From Lineus longissimus (taxonomy: Eukaryota > Nemertea > Pilidiophora > Heteronemertea > Lineidae), in NCBI RefSeq assembly GCF_910592395.1, contig NC_088323.1:1984001-2048000 (forward strand): a stretch of DNA of 64,000 nt, written 5' to 3'. The position numbers and the translations under genes are program-made. This document shows, piece by piece, positions 14,001 to 29,000 of the stretch. The notes below the pieces were generated by a model that did not search any database, was not told the DNA's origin, and was given only the letters and a program-made list of their open reading frames with translations. Numbering within the stretch: position 1 is the first letter of the stretch; each line of letters opens with the position of its first letter.

Positions 14001-17000
14001 CTTCAGAGATTGGAAATTTCTTCCAAATTTGTTATCAATCAATGACTAGGAGTAACACTCCTCCTGGATATAAGCACATGGCATAATGTCCCTTGATTTG
14101 TGTCCATTCTTACTGGTGAGAGAAGCAAGTCAGGTGACCGTGTCTTAATCTCACTTTCAGCTTTCGAGTGATACTCGAAATGGCCAAGTACATTTTCACG
14201 CTGACCTTGAAATTCTTCGCAGAGAATTGTTCCTACAGCCTCACCGCCGATACTGGTGTCGGACATCAGGTTGTGAGTGGTGTACAGGAAGTGACATCAT
14301 TCCTGAATATCCTGTCTTCGCTGCTTGACCGCCATTATCTGCGGGAGGAGTGGGAGAAAACGTTGTTACAGCAATCGGGTAAGATTTTTGTGGTTGTCGT
14401 TTTGTTCTAACGTCTTCCTCATCCCTCTCCAGTGAGTTTTTAAACAGTACCTAACTATGGAGTCTCGAATACCTCCGAACTTAAGCTGACAAAGTATTTT
14501 GCTACAGCTGAGGTCAGTGATATGTCAGGAAATCAGACAACCAATTCTCTAACCAGAATGTTCTGCTTTCAGTGCTCGATGTCAGGAGGTCTCCGAGGAG
14601 TAATACATCTGTAAAAAGCCGAGGAAGCTCACGACTTGAGGAGCATGTCCCAAACTACATCAGTACGATCAAGTCCATGTTTGCGTATGCTTATGTTTGG
14701 GGCTTTGGAGGCATTCTCAGTGACAAGTACGTCTGCATTTTCAGTGATTTGGTTGCAACACAATTGAAATCATTGTGTGCAGTTTGAACCTTGAACCCAA
14801 AGTTAGGTCAGATTTACTTACTTCTCCAGTGTTGCAGCCAAAGTCTTCATCAATGTGATCTGTCAAAGATTGGGAACAACAGGTTCACTGATAGCACGGT
14901 TGATTTGATCATTTCAGAAATTGGTGTCTTCGAAACATATAACATCTTTGGATTCAAAGTTCATACTCTCTTTTGTGATCTTCAAAAGCAAATCCAACTA
15001 AATGCCAAATTCTGTCTGAGGTCAGTCTGAATTCATTTGGCTGACATGTGGTCACAACAGTCCTTGTTAAACTCAGTCAGAAACAGACAATGATTCCTTT
15101 GGTTAGTATCTTGGTTGTTGTCCTTTTCAGACATGTGCACAAGTTTGATGAGCTGGCCAGGGAGAGTCTGTATCGCGCTGCTCATCCGGTCAGTATACCA
15201 AGGTCTGGCACAGTGTACGACTACCATGTGGACTTTAAGACCGGAGCCCTGGTCAAGTGGGAATTCAAGCAGGACAGCAAGGGTCGCAGCGGGTCACAGT
15301 TCATAGCAACAGCAGAGGTGAGTTGATGGAGTTAACTCTTTAGCGAATGTTGGCAACATCTGTTGAAGAAATTGTCTGCTGTGCTATAGCCTAAGACGCG
15401 ACCGGCTCATCAGGCAGGAGCTTATCCTGGATTCTGCAGCATTAAGCAACTAGGAGAATTTCTTTAACATCAAATTATTTTGGAAGCTTGATTCTGTTTT
15501 CAGTCTGAGCGATATGGTTATCTAGTCGAGCTACTGCTGAACAGCAATCACCCGGTCCTACTCAACGGTGCCCCAGGAGTTGGCAAGACATCCCTTGTAG
15601 AGAGTGTTGTGCAGAACAAACACCAGTTTACTCGAGCCATCATGAGTCCAGGTAAGAGATAGTGCTTCATAGAACTTGTATTCGTCTCATTCTCACCTTA
15701 TTCCTATTGGATTTGGCCTAAATTGCATGAACCTGTAGCTGCAGCTGTTGAATGAAGACTGGACACTCCAGTGATGGTTTTGTTTCCCGCTGAGATTGAG
15801 AGTTATCATCCAAGAGCAGAGTGATGCTGAAAAAGGGAAAAAATTATGTGTTTTTCAAGGCCTAATTGTGATGACTAGTAAAGTGCCCTTCAATCACTAC
15901 GAGCCATGATCATGATCGCATGCTGATGGTGAATGCTCATCTGTGCTCCTGTGTCATTTTCAGGTTTGACCCCGGCATCGCTCCAGAATCTCATCACCAT
16001 GCACGTGAATGACCTTCGTCAGAGGAGAGGTCAACCGACGTTACCAGGTTTATCGTCAACAAGGTCAACATCTCACCATTTGTTCTTTTTGGACGACTTG
16101 AACACCGCCACCAAGAATCATGGGACAGGTAATTTAAGCGCAAGGAACTTGACGTTGAAAAGCTGCAAGTAGCTCTCAGTCAGTGGATGGCATTTGGCAT
16201 GAATGATTTACTCGTTCAGATGGAAATGTTGGTAAATGATTAACCCATTGTGAGAGACGCTGTCTTCCCATTGACACTTTAACTCGTTTTACAACATCTA
16301 AATTGTTATCTCTTCAGGATGCCAGCCACCTTTAGAGCTCTTGCGCCAGCTGCTGACGTATAAGGGAATATTTGACACCGAGAGGAAAGTCTTTATTGAC
16401 CTCCATGAGGCGGCCATCTTGGCTGCCTGTACAAACCCGGGAACTCCAGGCAGCGGGTGTGGCACGTCTGCTCACATTCTGCCGCCACGCCTTGCAAGAC
16501 TCTTCACCACCGTCACTGTGATGACGCCGTCTGACGAAGGCCTCCATAATATCTACGGGAAATGCATTCGTTTATGGTTGGAGGAGTTCCCCACATATTC
16601 AGTCGAACATCATGGAGAGTTTGCTAAGGTACAAAATGCCATTTCTTTGTCGTTTATCAGTATTAGAACTTGTTATGGTACTGATTCACCAATTGTGGTT
16701 TCTTTTATTTGCTTAGTTTCTATCATTTATATCCCTCACTGCATGTTCCAGGCTATGATGCAAGGCATAATCGACCTCTACAAGTTGATCCAAGCCCAGT
16801 TCCGGCCGACCCCAGCTCAGGCTCACTACATGTTCTCACTGCATGACCTTGCACATGTCGTCCAGGGTATACTATTGATGTCACCAAGGTCAAGGTCAAC
16901 GCTAAAGAGCAAGAAGAAAGTGGGAAGTAAGTGAAGTAAAAGTGGTCTTCACCAATTTAGACCAGTGCCAAGCAGAAGGCTCGTTTTGAAGTGATGTAAC

Positions 17001-20000
17001 ATACTTTCCAAAAATAATTCATGAAAATTTAGAGTATACATTCTTAACATCAAATATATAATCAGTGGGAGATGTTTCATTCTGAAAACTTTGTATTTAA
17101 TTTTAAATGGTCTTAAATGAATGTTGAATTTCTTACAGAAAAAGCATCCAGCTCAAAGCGCGTGAATCACCAAGTGAGCACGATGTCTGCCGCCACAGAT
17201 TTGTCAGAAACACAGATGGAGAAACCCCCCATGATGCGTGTCATTGCTCGCTTATGGTGTCATGAGGTCACGCGGACCTTTGGTGATCGTCTGACTACAG
17301 CGGAGGATGCTGATTGGTTCAAGGCAACGCTCCACGAGGTTGTGAACTCTCATTTCTGTTCCACACCGGAGGACATGTGGAAGAGTGATCTGATGGCATC
17401 AATTAGAGAGGAGACACATTCACAGGTATGGGCATGTCACTTGGCAGAGACCATGCATTTCCTTGGAATTTGATTAAAAAATTCAGCTTTCCATCTCATG
17501 TGTTAATTTGGCATAGCCTACTGATCCAACTCTGCAAAAGGCTTATCACAAGTTACTCCAAACACTCTCGTCCAAGAAATCTCAGTTACAGTCTTGGCAA
17601 GCTTCAACATGAAACCAGTACTGATGAAATGCAAGTGACATTAACCAGAAAATATAAAAATTGAAGTACGTCTTGGATGTCCAGTTCATCCTGCAATTGG
17701 ATTTCAATTCATCTTATTTGTTACAGCTTCTGACCCCACTACAGAAGTCGACTACTCCAGGCAGAGATACCCCAGCCTCAGGTCTGACAACTCCCTCGCA
17801 GACGGCAGAGGGCATCAAAGTCCCCACACCTCCACCAGGTGCCAAACCAAGGAAACTAGACTCTCCAGACAGTGGTCCACGCTCCGTCCATTCACAATCT
17901 GGAGGTAGGACAATCATCTAAAAGAGATCAATATGTTACTGCTGCAGACACGCTCAGATTGGTTTCAAAAAAGAGTATTTTCTGACCTTAAAGAGTATTT
18001 TCTGACCTTAAACTTGATATGGAAAGAAAAAAGGGATGGAACCCTTGACTCCCTGCAACCAGCACTCAACTACTGCACATGGAAATCAAATTTGCTCCTT
18101 TCTTTCAGCATCATCCTCCCTCTCGTCTCACGAGTCAGAAATTATGGTAAAACCTGGCTCTGCTCCAGTTCACTCGGACAGTAAGAGATCTCCTGTCCCA
18201 GACACTGTTTTGCAGCATACCAAGTCTGAAACAGGCAAGGGGACAGCAGAGGCAAAGATGTCTGAGGCCGGTAAAGGTGTGTCAGAGGCCAGTAAAGGGG
18301 TACCTGAATCTGAAAAGCAGACATCAACAGAACCCGAAGAAAGTACGGAAACTGAGACGACCTCTAAAGAATTGGAGACTAGTGAGACAGATAAACCAAC
18401 AGAGATCACGACAGATGTTGAGTCATCCGCAAAGACAGAAGAAGGTTCCCGTCCGCCAGTGCAAGGGGTTGGTTCTGCACGGAGCGTCAAGTTTGACCAG
18501 AAGACTTCCGGAGGTGACAAGTCTGAGCAGATGCCAGAGGGTAACGATGATGAAGATGATGATGATGAAACTGAGAGTAGTGAGGAGTCCGAGACAGAGA
18601 GTGAAGATAGTGATGGTAAGAAGCTTTGTGTTTTTGTTACCCTAATTCACCTCTTCCCTGATCAGTGATCACCTAGTAATGGGTCTGACACCACAGTAGA
18701 TAGACCAAGCCACCCCAGCCCCTCATTTCAAGAATTCAATCGTGATTTCCTTCTTCCAGATTCTGTTGATATGACCAGCGGTGAAGTCAAGGCTCAACTT
18801 GAACTCATCAGAACCTCAAAACTACAAGGTAGGGATGTGTACCAGTCTTATGACTGGTTGATTATTTCCATTCTACTGGATGTATTGAGCTCACCTAACT
18901 GAGAGCATCGAAATTATCTATCCGTAAGCCTCGAACCTACCGACGGGCTTGAACCTTTTGAAATCAGCTATCTGTATACATGGAACCTTTTGGTTTCACT
19001 ACCAGCTGCTTTTAAAATCTTTCATGCAGATTTATCGATTGGTGTTTATTAGGTTTTATAGATTTTAAGTTATTGATTTTGATCCTTTTCTTTCTTAGAA
19101 ATTAATAAGCCAGGCACACCAGGTCATTTATCCATTCGCACTGGGAGTTCAGATTCAATAGGTAGAAATTTGTTTTAAATTCTTGAGTATGCTTATTGTA
19201 CTCTCAGCAACTGTTAGCAGCTTTCTGTTACCCACAGCATGTAGTGTGCTTATCAGTAACATTTGTAGCATCTAGATTTATGCGTTATTCATAACCTTTT
19301 TATTTGAATATTTCGTACTTTCTGCCCAATTTGCTTTTGTACCTTGTTTGCATTTTGTTTGAACTAGTATGTCATCTTTCTAATGCCGAGACTAGAAGAC
19401 TTAAACTTGGCCTTGTGACTGACAAACTGAATGATATTGAAATCATTGCACCTCTACATGTCATGGCGGGGAGTTTTTGACGGTGAAATCCTTCCTTGTA
19501 GAAGGAATACTCCCAAGTGCAGAGAGAATAAAAAAATATCAATGAGATGAAATTGGTGTAAAAATGCCAGGGTTTGAAATATTTTGAGAAGTTTCTGACA
19601 TTTCCCTGTTATAAATCACCTTGTTTAGATAAATGGCATCGTCTCCGAAAGCATTTCCACAAAGGTGAGATCACGTGATTGGTTTCAAGCCCCCCACCCC
19701 CTGACCCCCCTCCTGCATGAATCCCCATTCCTAGGTTTTTCAGTCAAGATGCATGGTGTTTTGGGTGTTGGTTTAATATCCCTGCATGAATTTACATCCT
19801 ACCATAGTTAATGTAATATAAAGCTGGCGGGTGTTTGTTCCCCCTCGGCCAAATTGTGACTCGCTCTACCAAAACTAGGCGCTTGTCGCATCTGAACTCG
19901 ACAGGTTGATACGGACTTGTTGTTCATTTCCCTATTGTAGACCTTTTGTGAAATCTATTACAAACTGATTTGGTCACATTTCACAAAAGGTCTACAATAG

Positions 20001-23000
20001 GGAAATGAACAACAAGTCCGTAGCAACCTGTCAAGTTCAGATGCGACAAGCGCCTAATTTTGGTAGAGCGGGTCACAATTGTCTCAGTGTATGAAACGTT
20101 GGGACGTGTGACTTGTCATTTGTGTTATCATTTCACCAGCACCTCTATTGCACATGCCATTTAAAAGATTTGACTGACTTTCCGACTGTGACGTCATTCT
20201 TGGAGCAGTGTGCACATGAGTCCCCTTTCCCTGATCTTGCAAATCCACTGCATCTTCACCAGCACTGCACATATTCAAAAGTAGACACCTTCCTTTTTGG
20301 CAATTTCATTTCTTCATGTTTTCCAGTTCTACATGTAACAAGGAGTGATTTTGGTGTTTTAACATTTGATAACACAATCAAGTTCAAATTTGTTTAACAA
20401 AGTAGTAGTGTTTACTCAACTGTCACTCAAATTTGGTTTGCAAACAGTAGAAAGTGACGATGTTGTGTTTTTATTTTTATTTGTTTACTGCACAAAATAT
20501 CTCTTCTATGCATTGTTCACAGTTGCCTCACACTGCAGTTGATAATAATTGCACTTAATGGCCAATTTTACCCAAAAATCTTTGAAAAGCACTTCGGCTT
20601 TGGCGGATAGTGTAAAGTTCTAAAATTGCATTTTCTTTCGTCAAGGTGGCAAGGGAACGTTACAAGCTTCGTCATCAAGTTTACGGAGTACATCAACAGG
20701 TGGCGGCATCAGGCGTGGCCGGCGCGGTGTCACATTCAAGAGTGGACTCGTTTCTGATCGAGATGATGAAGAGTTCCTCGGCCCTCTGTTTTCAATGGAT
20801 CAGGTGGGTGGAGTACCTCAGGGCAAGTCACTTGTATATCAATGATAATCTTGTCTTAATCTCAAGTCAAATTTGTTTGGTGAAACTCTTCATTGGATGT
20901 TAGATAGTCATATTTGACTGACCTTTCATCTGTATTCCCAGATCAAGGACAGCCATGAAGAACTCACGGGGTTCCTCTTCAACAAGAGCATATTGACGTG
21001 TTACACAGAATCTACAAGACAATCAGTCGAGAAAGGTTACGTTGAAGTAACTACTGAGCAGCTAGAGAAAGCCCTGAAGGTCTGCCTGGGTGTTTACAAT
21101 GAAGGAACATTGCAGAAACTAGACCTCGTTTTCTTCCAAGAGGCTGTAGAACATATCACCCGGCTGAGTCGAGTTTTGGTAAGTAATGTTGACTTTTCAA
21201 GACTCAGTTTCTGCAAATTCTGATCGTAAACATATTTGGTGAAATGCGGTTTGTTCTGGTGTGATTTGGTTTAGTTCTAACTGATATTGTCTGTTCAGAA
21301 ATGTTTTTTGGTGAAATTCTTTGTAAACACCAGATCTTATTTATTTCATCATTCTCTTCAGACCATGCAGAGTGGCAATGCGTTGGTGCTTGGTGTGAGT
21401 TACAGCACGGGGCGAGCCACCATGACAAGGCTGGCAGCCTATATTGCAAAATGCAAGGTAAGTGACTTGTATAAGTGAGATCATGGCATCATGTAACTCT
21501 GAGTGTGATAGTACTGTGTACCAAATTTTTTCTTTTTTTCTCACAGATTTTGCAAATAACTGAGATTCATGTCACATTCTTTGTTATTTACAGTTATTCG
21601 AACCCAAACCACAACAGGCGTCCGCCAATAACAGAGAGGTGACACGTGAAATGATCAAACTGTGTTGTCAGTCTACCAGCCTTCAGGGGCGTCCATCAGT
21701 GCTTCTCATTCATGAGGACCTTGGCGAGGAGAGCCTGCTTGACGTCTGTTCACTCATGAGTGAAGGTAATGCCATATTTTGTTATCTATAGGTGTGATAG
21801 CCTGAGGAGCAGTATGGTGTAGTGATATGGTTTCAGAAACGTAATCAGAATATTGTCGGTTTGATACCTGATTCACATGCATTGCTTGAGTCCTTGGTCC
21901 GTTAGTCCCACAAAGGCCTATTGCAGGTGAAATAGGCCTATTTTGTACAGGCACCTCTCAACCGGCTAAAACGCGTCTTATATTTCATGAAGAGATTTAT
22001 GAAGCCATCTTGTTAATCACAAATTACATTTGCTCCTGCAGGTACCTGCCCCGATTTGTACTCGCCTGAAGAACTCCAGGACATAGTGGTACAGATGACG
22101 CCAGGCTCGATACCAACAAAGAGAGTTGACAAGATTGAGCAGACGTTTGAAAAGTTCCGTAAACGCGTTCAACAGAATCTGCATGTGGTCGTCTGCTTAA
22201 GTTACACAGGTGCGTATTCATCATCAAAATATTTCAAATTGAAAAAATCTGATGGTAGAGAAGAGAGTGGTAAAAGAATTGCTCCCGAGGAAAGAATGAA
22301 CTGTGTGGCTGTTTTCTAAGAAAAACTTTTCAAAAGATTGTTTGTACTTTCAGGCTCAAGCTACCAGTCTTTACATGATAAACTGAAGAAGTTCCCATCA
22401 CTGATCAAGAACTGTTGCAGTGTTGACCTCTACCAGCCGTGGTCACGTCAGGCTTTTGTAAAGATCGCTCACCAGTGGCTCCTGGACAGATCTGCGTCAG
22501 TAAGTTGACACATGAAGCAGAAACAGTTGTTGATATCGTACAGTGTAAACGATGCGAAGAATTTACGTCAATTGCTTATTTTATTTTCAGATTAAGATCC
22601 CCTGGTCAAGAGAGCCAGGCCATGATCAGATGAGACATGTCAGCCACGCCATGTCATATATCCACGAGTCTGCACGGTTAGTGGTTGAGAAGCAGTATAG
22701 CCACATGAGGGAGCCACTGAGGTCTGTCACGCCGCTCACCTTCATGGAGCTCACACATCTGTTCCGTGTGATCACAGCATGTCTTGTCAAGTCAGAACAG
22801 GTGAGGCCACAAAGGTTATTTGTTAGCGGTCTTCTTCTGATTTCAGAGTGTGTATGAGCCATCTGATCATATGAATGGCATCAATGCTAAAAGCCTTTCC
22901 ATTGGATAAGGTTCAAAAGTTTTCTTGCAGTGTTTTCAGAACCAAACAGTGGGTCAAGTATTCCCTGGACCCAGCTTTTGAGCACAGGATAAAAGACCAA

Positions 23001-26000
23001 ATAAATGCTTTCCTTTGGTCGTTTGGTTCTTTCCCTTTAGCAGTTCTTGTTTATCTATTACAACCCTATGAACATCACTTCTTACTGCTTCTGCGTCCCT
23101 TTTTCAGGCGAACATCGACAAGCACAAGCGAGCCCTCAAGGAGATCGATGTAGCTCAGGCAAAGATCACAAGTTTGACAAAAAGTAAGGCCAAACTCCGT
23201 CCGAAGCTCGAGGCAGCCAATGAAGCTGTGGAAGGCCACGTCAAAAAGGTTGAAAAAGACAGGGTGTGTTATATTGAGGTGAGTGATCTTAGGATGTCAG
23301 CTATGGATCCCTTACCGCATCGTAAACGGTTGCGACATTTGACTCATTAATTTGGCGTGAGAGTATGTGTGAAGTGAAGCTTATCACCATTTGATCCGCA
23401 ACCTGCAAACTAGAAGTCATTTTGCCACGGCCAGTTTAAACCTTCTTTTATGGTGGACTGTTATGGTGTAGTATAACATTTGTTCAAAATTTAGTGGATC
23501 TTTTCACACAAAAGTGACATACCACACTGTTTATGATCTGATGATGATACTGCATGGTCTTATATCTGTTGTAGGCGCTAGAGAAGTGTCAAGCTGAAGA
23601 GAAAAAGCTCGAGAAGATGATGGGTCCACTGTCAAGTCTCAAAGAGAGCGCACAGGCAGAATTCAACAGGGTAAGAAATATATCGCTCAAGTGATGGACT
23701 GTTTTACCTTCTGTTGCATATGAAGTCTTGATTTGCCTTTGAACATTGTTTGAACGTTCAAAAAGTACAAAGGGTTTGAGTCCTCTATCATTTTTGTTGT
23801 CATGATATCTTTTAAGGCGATACAAGTTTATTGGGGTCATGGGTGATCTGTACTTAGAATGGTCCCTGGCTTGAATAGATGTGCTCCTTGTGAGAGTATA
23901 TAGCTTGACACTTTGTCAGATTTCTCTCTCAAGGTGTTATTCTGATCACTTCAGTTTTCCTTTTCTAGAAAGTGCAATACGAGCAGGTAGGTCTGAGAGC
24001 AAATTCAGCATGACAGTGTCCTGTCTGAATTATACCTAATCATGAACTGCACGATTTGGCTGCTTCATGTTTACCTGATAGCTGAATGCATTATCCTTGT
24101 CTCTTGTGTATTTCGTCATTGCAGCCGTCAAGATTTCCAGCATATAATTTTGCGTCTTTAGATTTTAATACTATGTCTAAGAAACATTGGAACAAGAGTC
24201 CTTCATTTCAATGGAAAATGCTGAAAAAACACCTGGCCAGAGCGATTTTGTGCTCTGAGACCCCTTTTTTGCTCTCTCAAGCTCTGAATCCTGAACTTTA
24301 CTGCCCAATAACTGCTGACTGCTGTAATGTAAGTTATGTTGCCTCGTGGCTTTGCTCGCCTTTGTGGATCTATTTTCTTGATATGTCTGTTTGTAAATGT
24401 TCTGATGTAGTTTAGGTATTACTGTAGCATGTGGTGTTGAAGTGATAGTATACCTGTACTGTGATCTACCAGATGTCATACATTCAAGCATGAGTATCTC
24501 CTCAAAGTAACCAACTCCAGTCCTTCGGGGAATCTGCAGCTTGATTACTGTATTCGTTGCCATTTTCTTCCAGATCAACCCCATCTACTATGCCGCCCTC
24601 AACGCCATGAAGCACCTCAGCATCAGTGACTTTGCGGAGATTAAATCATTCAATGCTCCACCTGAAGTTGTCAAGGAGGTCGTTGATATGATCTGCGTCA
24701 TGTTTGAAAAGCCTCCCAAGTAAGTTGGAAGGTTGACAATCCCTACTTACTTACTTTCCGCAACATTCTGACTGAGCTCATCATCAGTGTGATCTTCTGA
24801 TGCCCTCTATCAGTGGCTAGCCTCTGATAGATCTCCATGGTCCTTGAGTTGCACTTGACTGCTTCAATCCAACTTCCCAGAGTTTGCCTTTTTTCAGTTT
24901 TACACAAATACTAGAACAAAACCCCTTTGAGATTCATATCAACGTAAATACCTAAAGTCATCCTATTATTTTACTTTCTGTCTTCAGTTGGGAAACTGGC
25001 AAACTTCTCCTGCTGAACGAAGGCTTCTTCAACGAGTTAGAATTCTATGACAAAGACAACATCCCACCTCACATTTATAACGAAATGTGCAAATTTGTTG
25101 AAAACCCACGCTTTTCCATTGATGCAGTTAGATGTGTCAACAAGGCCACGTCTGCCTTGACATCTTGGATTCACTCCATCTATCATTACGCTATGATAAG
25201 TCAGGCCATGAAACCGAGGCTTGCAAAGTTACTGGATGCGGAAGGCGACACGAAAAAGGTGAATATACGATACAACTTGCTATAGATGGATATATTTGTT
25301 TACAAAATGATATCATTCTGACGTCATTACCGTTGGCTGTGCGGGCACACTCGTATCTCAATAGAGGGAAGGGCGTGACGTAACAATATCAACGTCCATG
25401 ATCGTTGTTGGTTTCACTTGGACATGAGATAGAGTTAGACACTCGGAGGTCTTTGTGACCTTGAGCAAGGCACTTAACCCAACTTTAATTGCTTCTCCAC
25501 CCGGGAGTGAATGGGCACCTAGCTGTTAAAGATAGCCATGAATATGGAGTCCTAGTCCCTCAGTTGTTGAGTCCAATGATGGATCTGCGTTCATTTCAGG
25601 CACAAGCTGCTCTCGGTGCCAAGAGGATTGAAGCGTCCAAATCACGAGGATCCCTGGAGCAGAGGATTCAAGCCCACAAAGAGGCTGTCAAGCAGGCTAA
25701 GGGAATCGAGAAACAGATAGCGGTATGTCATAGAAGTTTATGATACTTCTCTAGAGGTGAATGTGTGACGTCTCAGAAATATGGTCATTTACACAGGGTG
25801 AGCTCATGTGAGCATGATCATGAGTGATGATGACTTGTCCACCATCCGTTATCTGTCCTCCATCCATCACCTCGGTAGAAACTTCAAAAGCAGTCTGTGG
25901 CTGTTCTTTGACAACAGGACTTCAAATTTAAGCACAACTTGACCTACTTTAATAGTGTATGCCAGCCAACTGTCTTGGATGAGAAGATCTTTAAAATGAG

Positions 26001-29000
26001 GCAACACACGTTGTTTTTTCAGAAACTTGATCAACAAATCCAGGCGGCTGACGACCTGATGGAGCAGATGGAGACTGAGAACATATTGTGGAAGGAAGAG
26101 CTAGCTTCGTCAGAGCAGAAGATACAGACAGCAGTCGGTGATGCTCTCATCGCTGCAGCATCCATCTGCTACTTTGGTCCGCTCGACAGCGAAAACAGAG
26201 CAAATCTTTTATCTGATTGGTTGGCTAGGTGCGAGGCGGGCAACTTCGACGTGAAAACCTCCTCAAAGGTGACGCGGTCTGTTTCTCGGTCGACAAAATT
26301 AGATGTGATTTTGAAGCCATCGTTGGAGAGGAAAGTTGGCGGGGAAACGTCTGATGGTTCGAAACTGGATCAGAATCAGAATCGTACGATCACAGAATCT
26401 GGGATGGAGATGTCATCAACAGATACATGTATTCCCCAACCTGTTCTACCAACTCGGACTGTCTTTTGCTTGGAGGATATTTTCAGTTCATTTGAGGAAC
26501 AATGCCAATGGAGACTGAAACATATGCCAACAGATCTCCACGCGGTGCAGAATGCACTGATTATGCGGGCATGTTGTCAGAATCGTTACCACGTCTGGCC
26601 TTTGTTGATTGACCCGGATCGCCAGGCAAAGAAGTGGGTGGAGATTCTTCAGAAGGGCAAGAGTCGGATCCGAGAGAACCTCTTGACGCCAGTAAACATG
26701 ACGACGAATGCTTCTCCGAGTGGCCCATTGATGCCTGGGATCAGTTATGAGGATGTACCCCCCAGTCGAGGAACTGCGATCACCGCATGCACTGATATGT
26801 CAGATTATTCTTTGGGTGAATCAATCTCATTGACCGAATCTTCTTCAAATTTCAAAAGGTGAGAAAAATGGGCTTTCTGGGCCCAAGTTGGAATACTGGG
26901 TTGACCAAAATGTCCTTTTCAGATGTAATAGGAATGTTTCTTGATGTTATCCTTTCATACACTTCACTGCTGTACTTTTAATGAGACACAAGAACTTTGA
27001 TTCCAAATTTCTGAAGTCTGTTGCATTTTCTAGCCAAGCCGCCCCAACAACTCCTCGGGTTGAGGATCTGCGTCCCGTGACAACCCTCATGCAGGGCACA
27101 CTATCCGAGCTGCACATCGACGAGGAATTCACACATCCTCCCGACAATCTCTGGGTCGTGGAAGCAGATGACCAGAGCCTTGATGGTAAAATGATCAACG
27201 CCATCGTATATGGTAAGTGGCCTTCATAGGACTGGAATGTGTTGCTACGTGGACTTCTGTCTGTTATGTTGAGCTGCTCCCCATTCATGGAGAGTTTTGG
27301 TTTGGACAGATTCTTAAGTCACTTTTTGAAACTCGCCCTCCAGTGATGTTTGACAGTTTTGGTTGTATTTTCTGTTTATACTCATTTTCTCTGTGGCCGC
27401 TTGATTTTCCTATCCCTTCAAACGCCTTCAGCATTTTGTAACGATATTTTGGGATGCATTGTGAATAATTTATACATACCGTTACATTTCAGGTGTCACT
27501 GTCTTAGTCACAAACTTGGAACGAAAGCCCCTTGACCCATTATTCAGAACTATACTACTACGCCAGTTCACCGTTAATGAATCTGGTGAGAAAGTTGTAC
27601 GTGTTGGCGAGCGGGAGTTTGTGTATCATCCTGATTTCTGCCTCTACTTGAGTACCTCCGTGCCACTCTACATCACTGGCGATGGAATCGGCAAATTGCC
27701 GCTGCAGAAAATGTGTGTGATTGACTTGACGATCAGTCCCGAAGGGATTACGCAGCAACTCTTGGCCGCGACGTTGAAATATGAAAAGCCGGAGTTTGCT
27801 GGACAGGAGAGGTCGTTGGTGAGCGACATCATTCATCAGAAATATGACATCGCTGCTGAACATGTAAGTCTTTCAACCTTTCCAGCCCTACTTTCTGAAG
27901 TGGACTGTTCTAATGCATTCACTGGAAGAGTCCGTACAGGGAAATGGGGGTGTAAAGGTTAACTTCTTTGAAGTCTTTGAAGGGGTTGGAAACCCGCCTA
28001 TTGCTTTATAATGGGTGGTACAAACATTGATTTATAATAGCCGGTAGAAACATGACATTATGATGGCTGGTAGGAACATTGCTTAATTCATAGTTCTTGC
28101 AAGATATTCTCATCTTTTGAAGGATAAAATCATGGAGAAGACATTAGGATTAGAATCACCGTTACTCGATGACCCTACCATGTTAGAATCACTTCTCAAC
28201 TGCCAAGAAAACACTGAGAAATGTGCACTAATGCTCGACGAGACAGAGTATCTCCAAGAACAATTAGAAGACAAGGAATCTCTCTACATCCCAGTTGCTG
28301 AAAACGGCAGCATGGTCTACCGGATGCTGAGAAATATGGCCGCTCAGAACGCATTGTATCATATCCCGTCAGGGCTGTTTGTGAAGATCTTTGCTGAGAC
28401 TGTGGAGTTGCACCAGCGTGGCAAGTTTAGCACAGGTAGGTGCTTTATAGAGTCAGCCTGTTACTCTGCTTCAGTGTTAGGCCTGTGACGTTAATTTGTA
28501 CCCGTGGAAGAAGACAGGTTCCCCAAGAGGCTGCTGAACTGGCGCTCTGAACTAGTTGGTTGCAAGAAGAGAAGAGGCTTGACATGTGTAAGATGACATG
28601 ATGCAGTAAGTATTAGTGCTGTGTCCAACCTCAGACATTGTTTTTATCCCGCCACTTTCCTTCATTAAAATGTTTTCCAATTTCAGGTGTACCAAAGGGA
28701 CGCACTCGAGAACTAACTGATGCAACCACAGCTGCCATCTTCAAATTTGCCTCCATGTTGATGTCCGAGTCTGATGCCCAGTTATTTGCCTTGATGATAA
28801 CCATAGAAACCATGAAATCCCAGGCGAAATTGACACATGAGGAATATGGCTTGTTTGTTAATGGTTTAGATGGTGTTGCGGCTCCCAATGATCAGAAAGA
28901 GGAGGAGAGACCTGATTGGTTGACTCAAAAGGTTCGAGAAAATGATTCTACAGCGGTGTATCATTCTATACCGAAAGCTTTTCTTCCGCTTTATTTGCCA

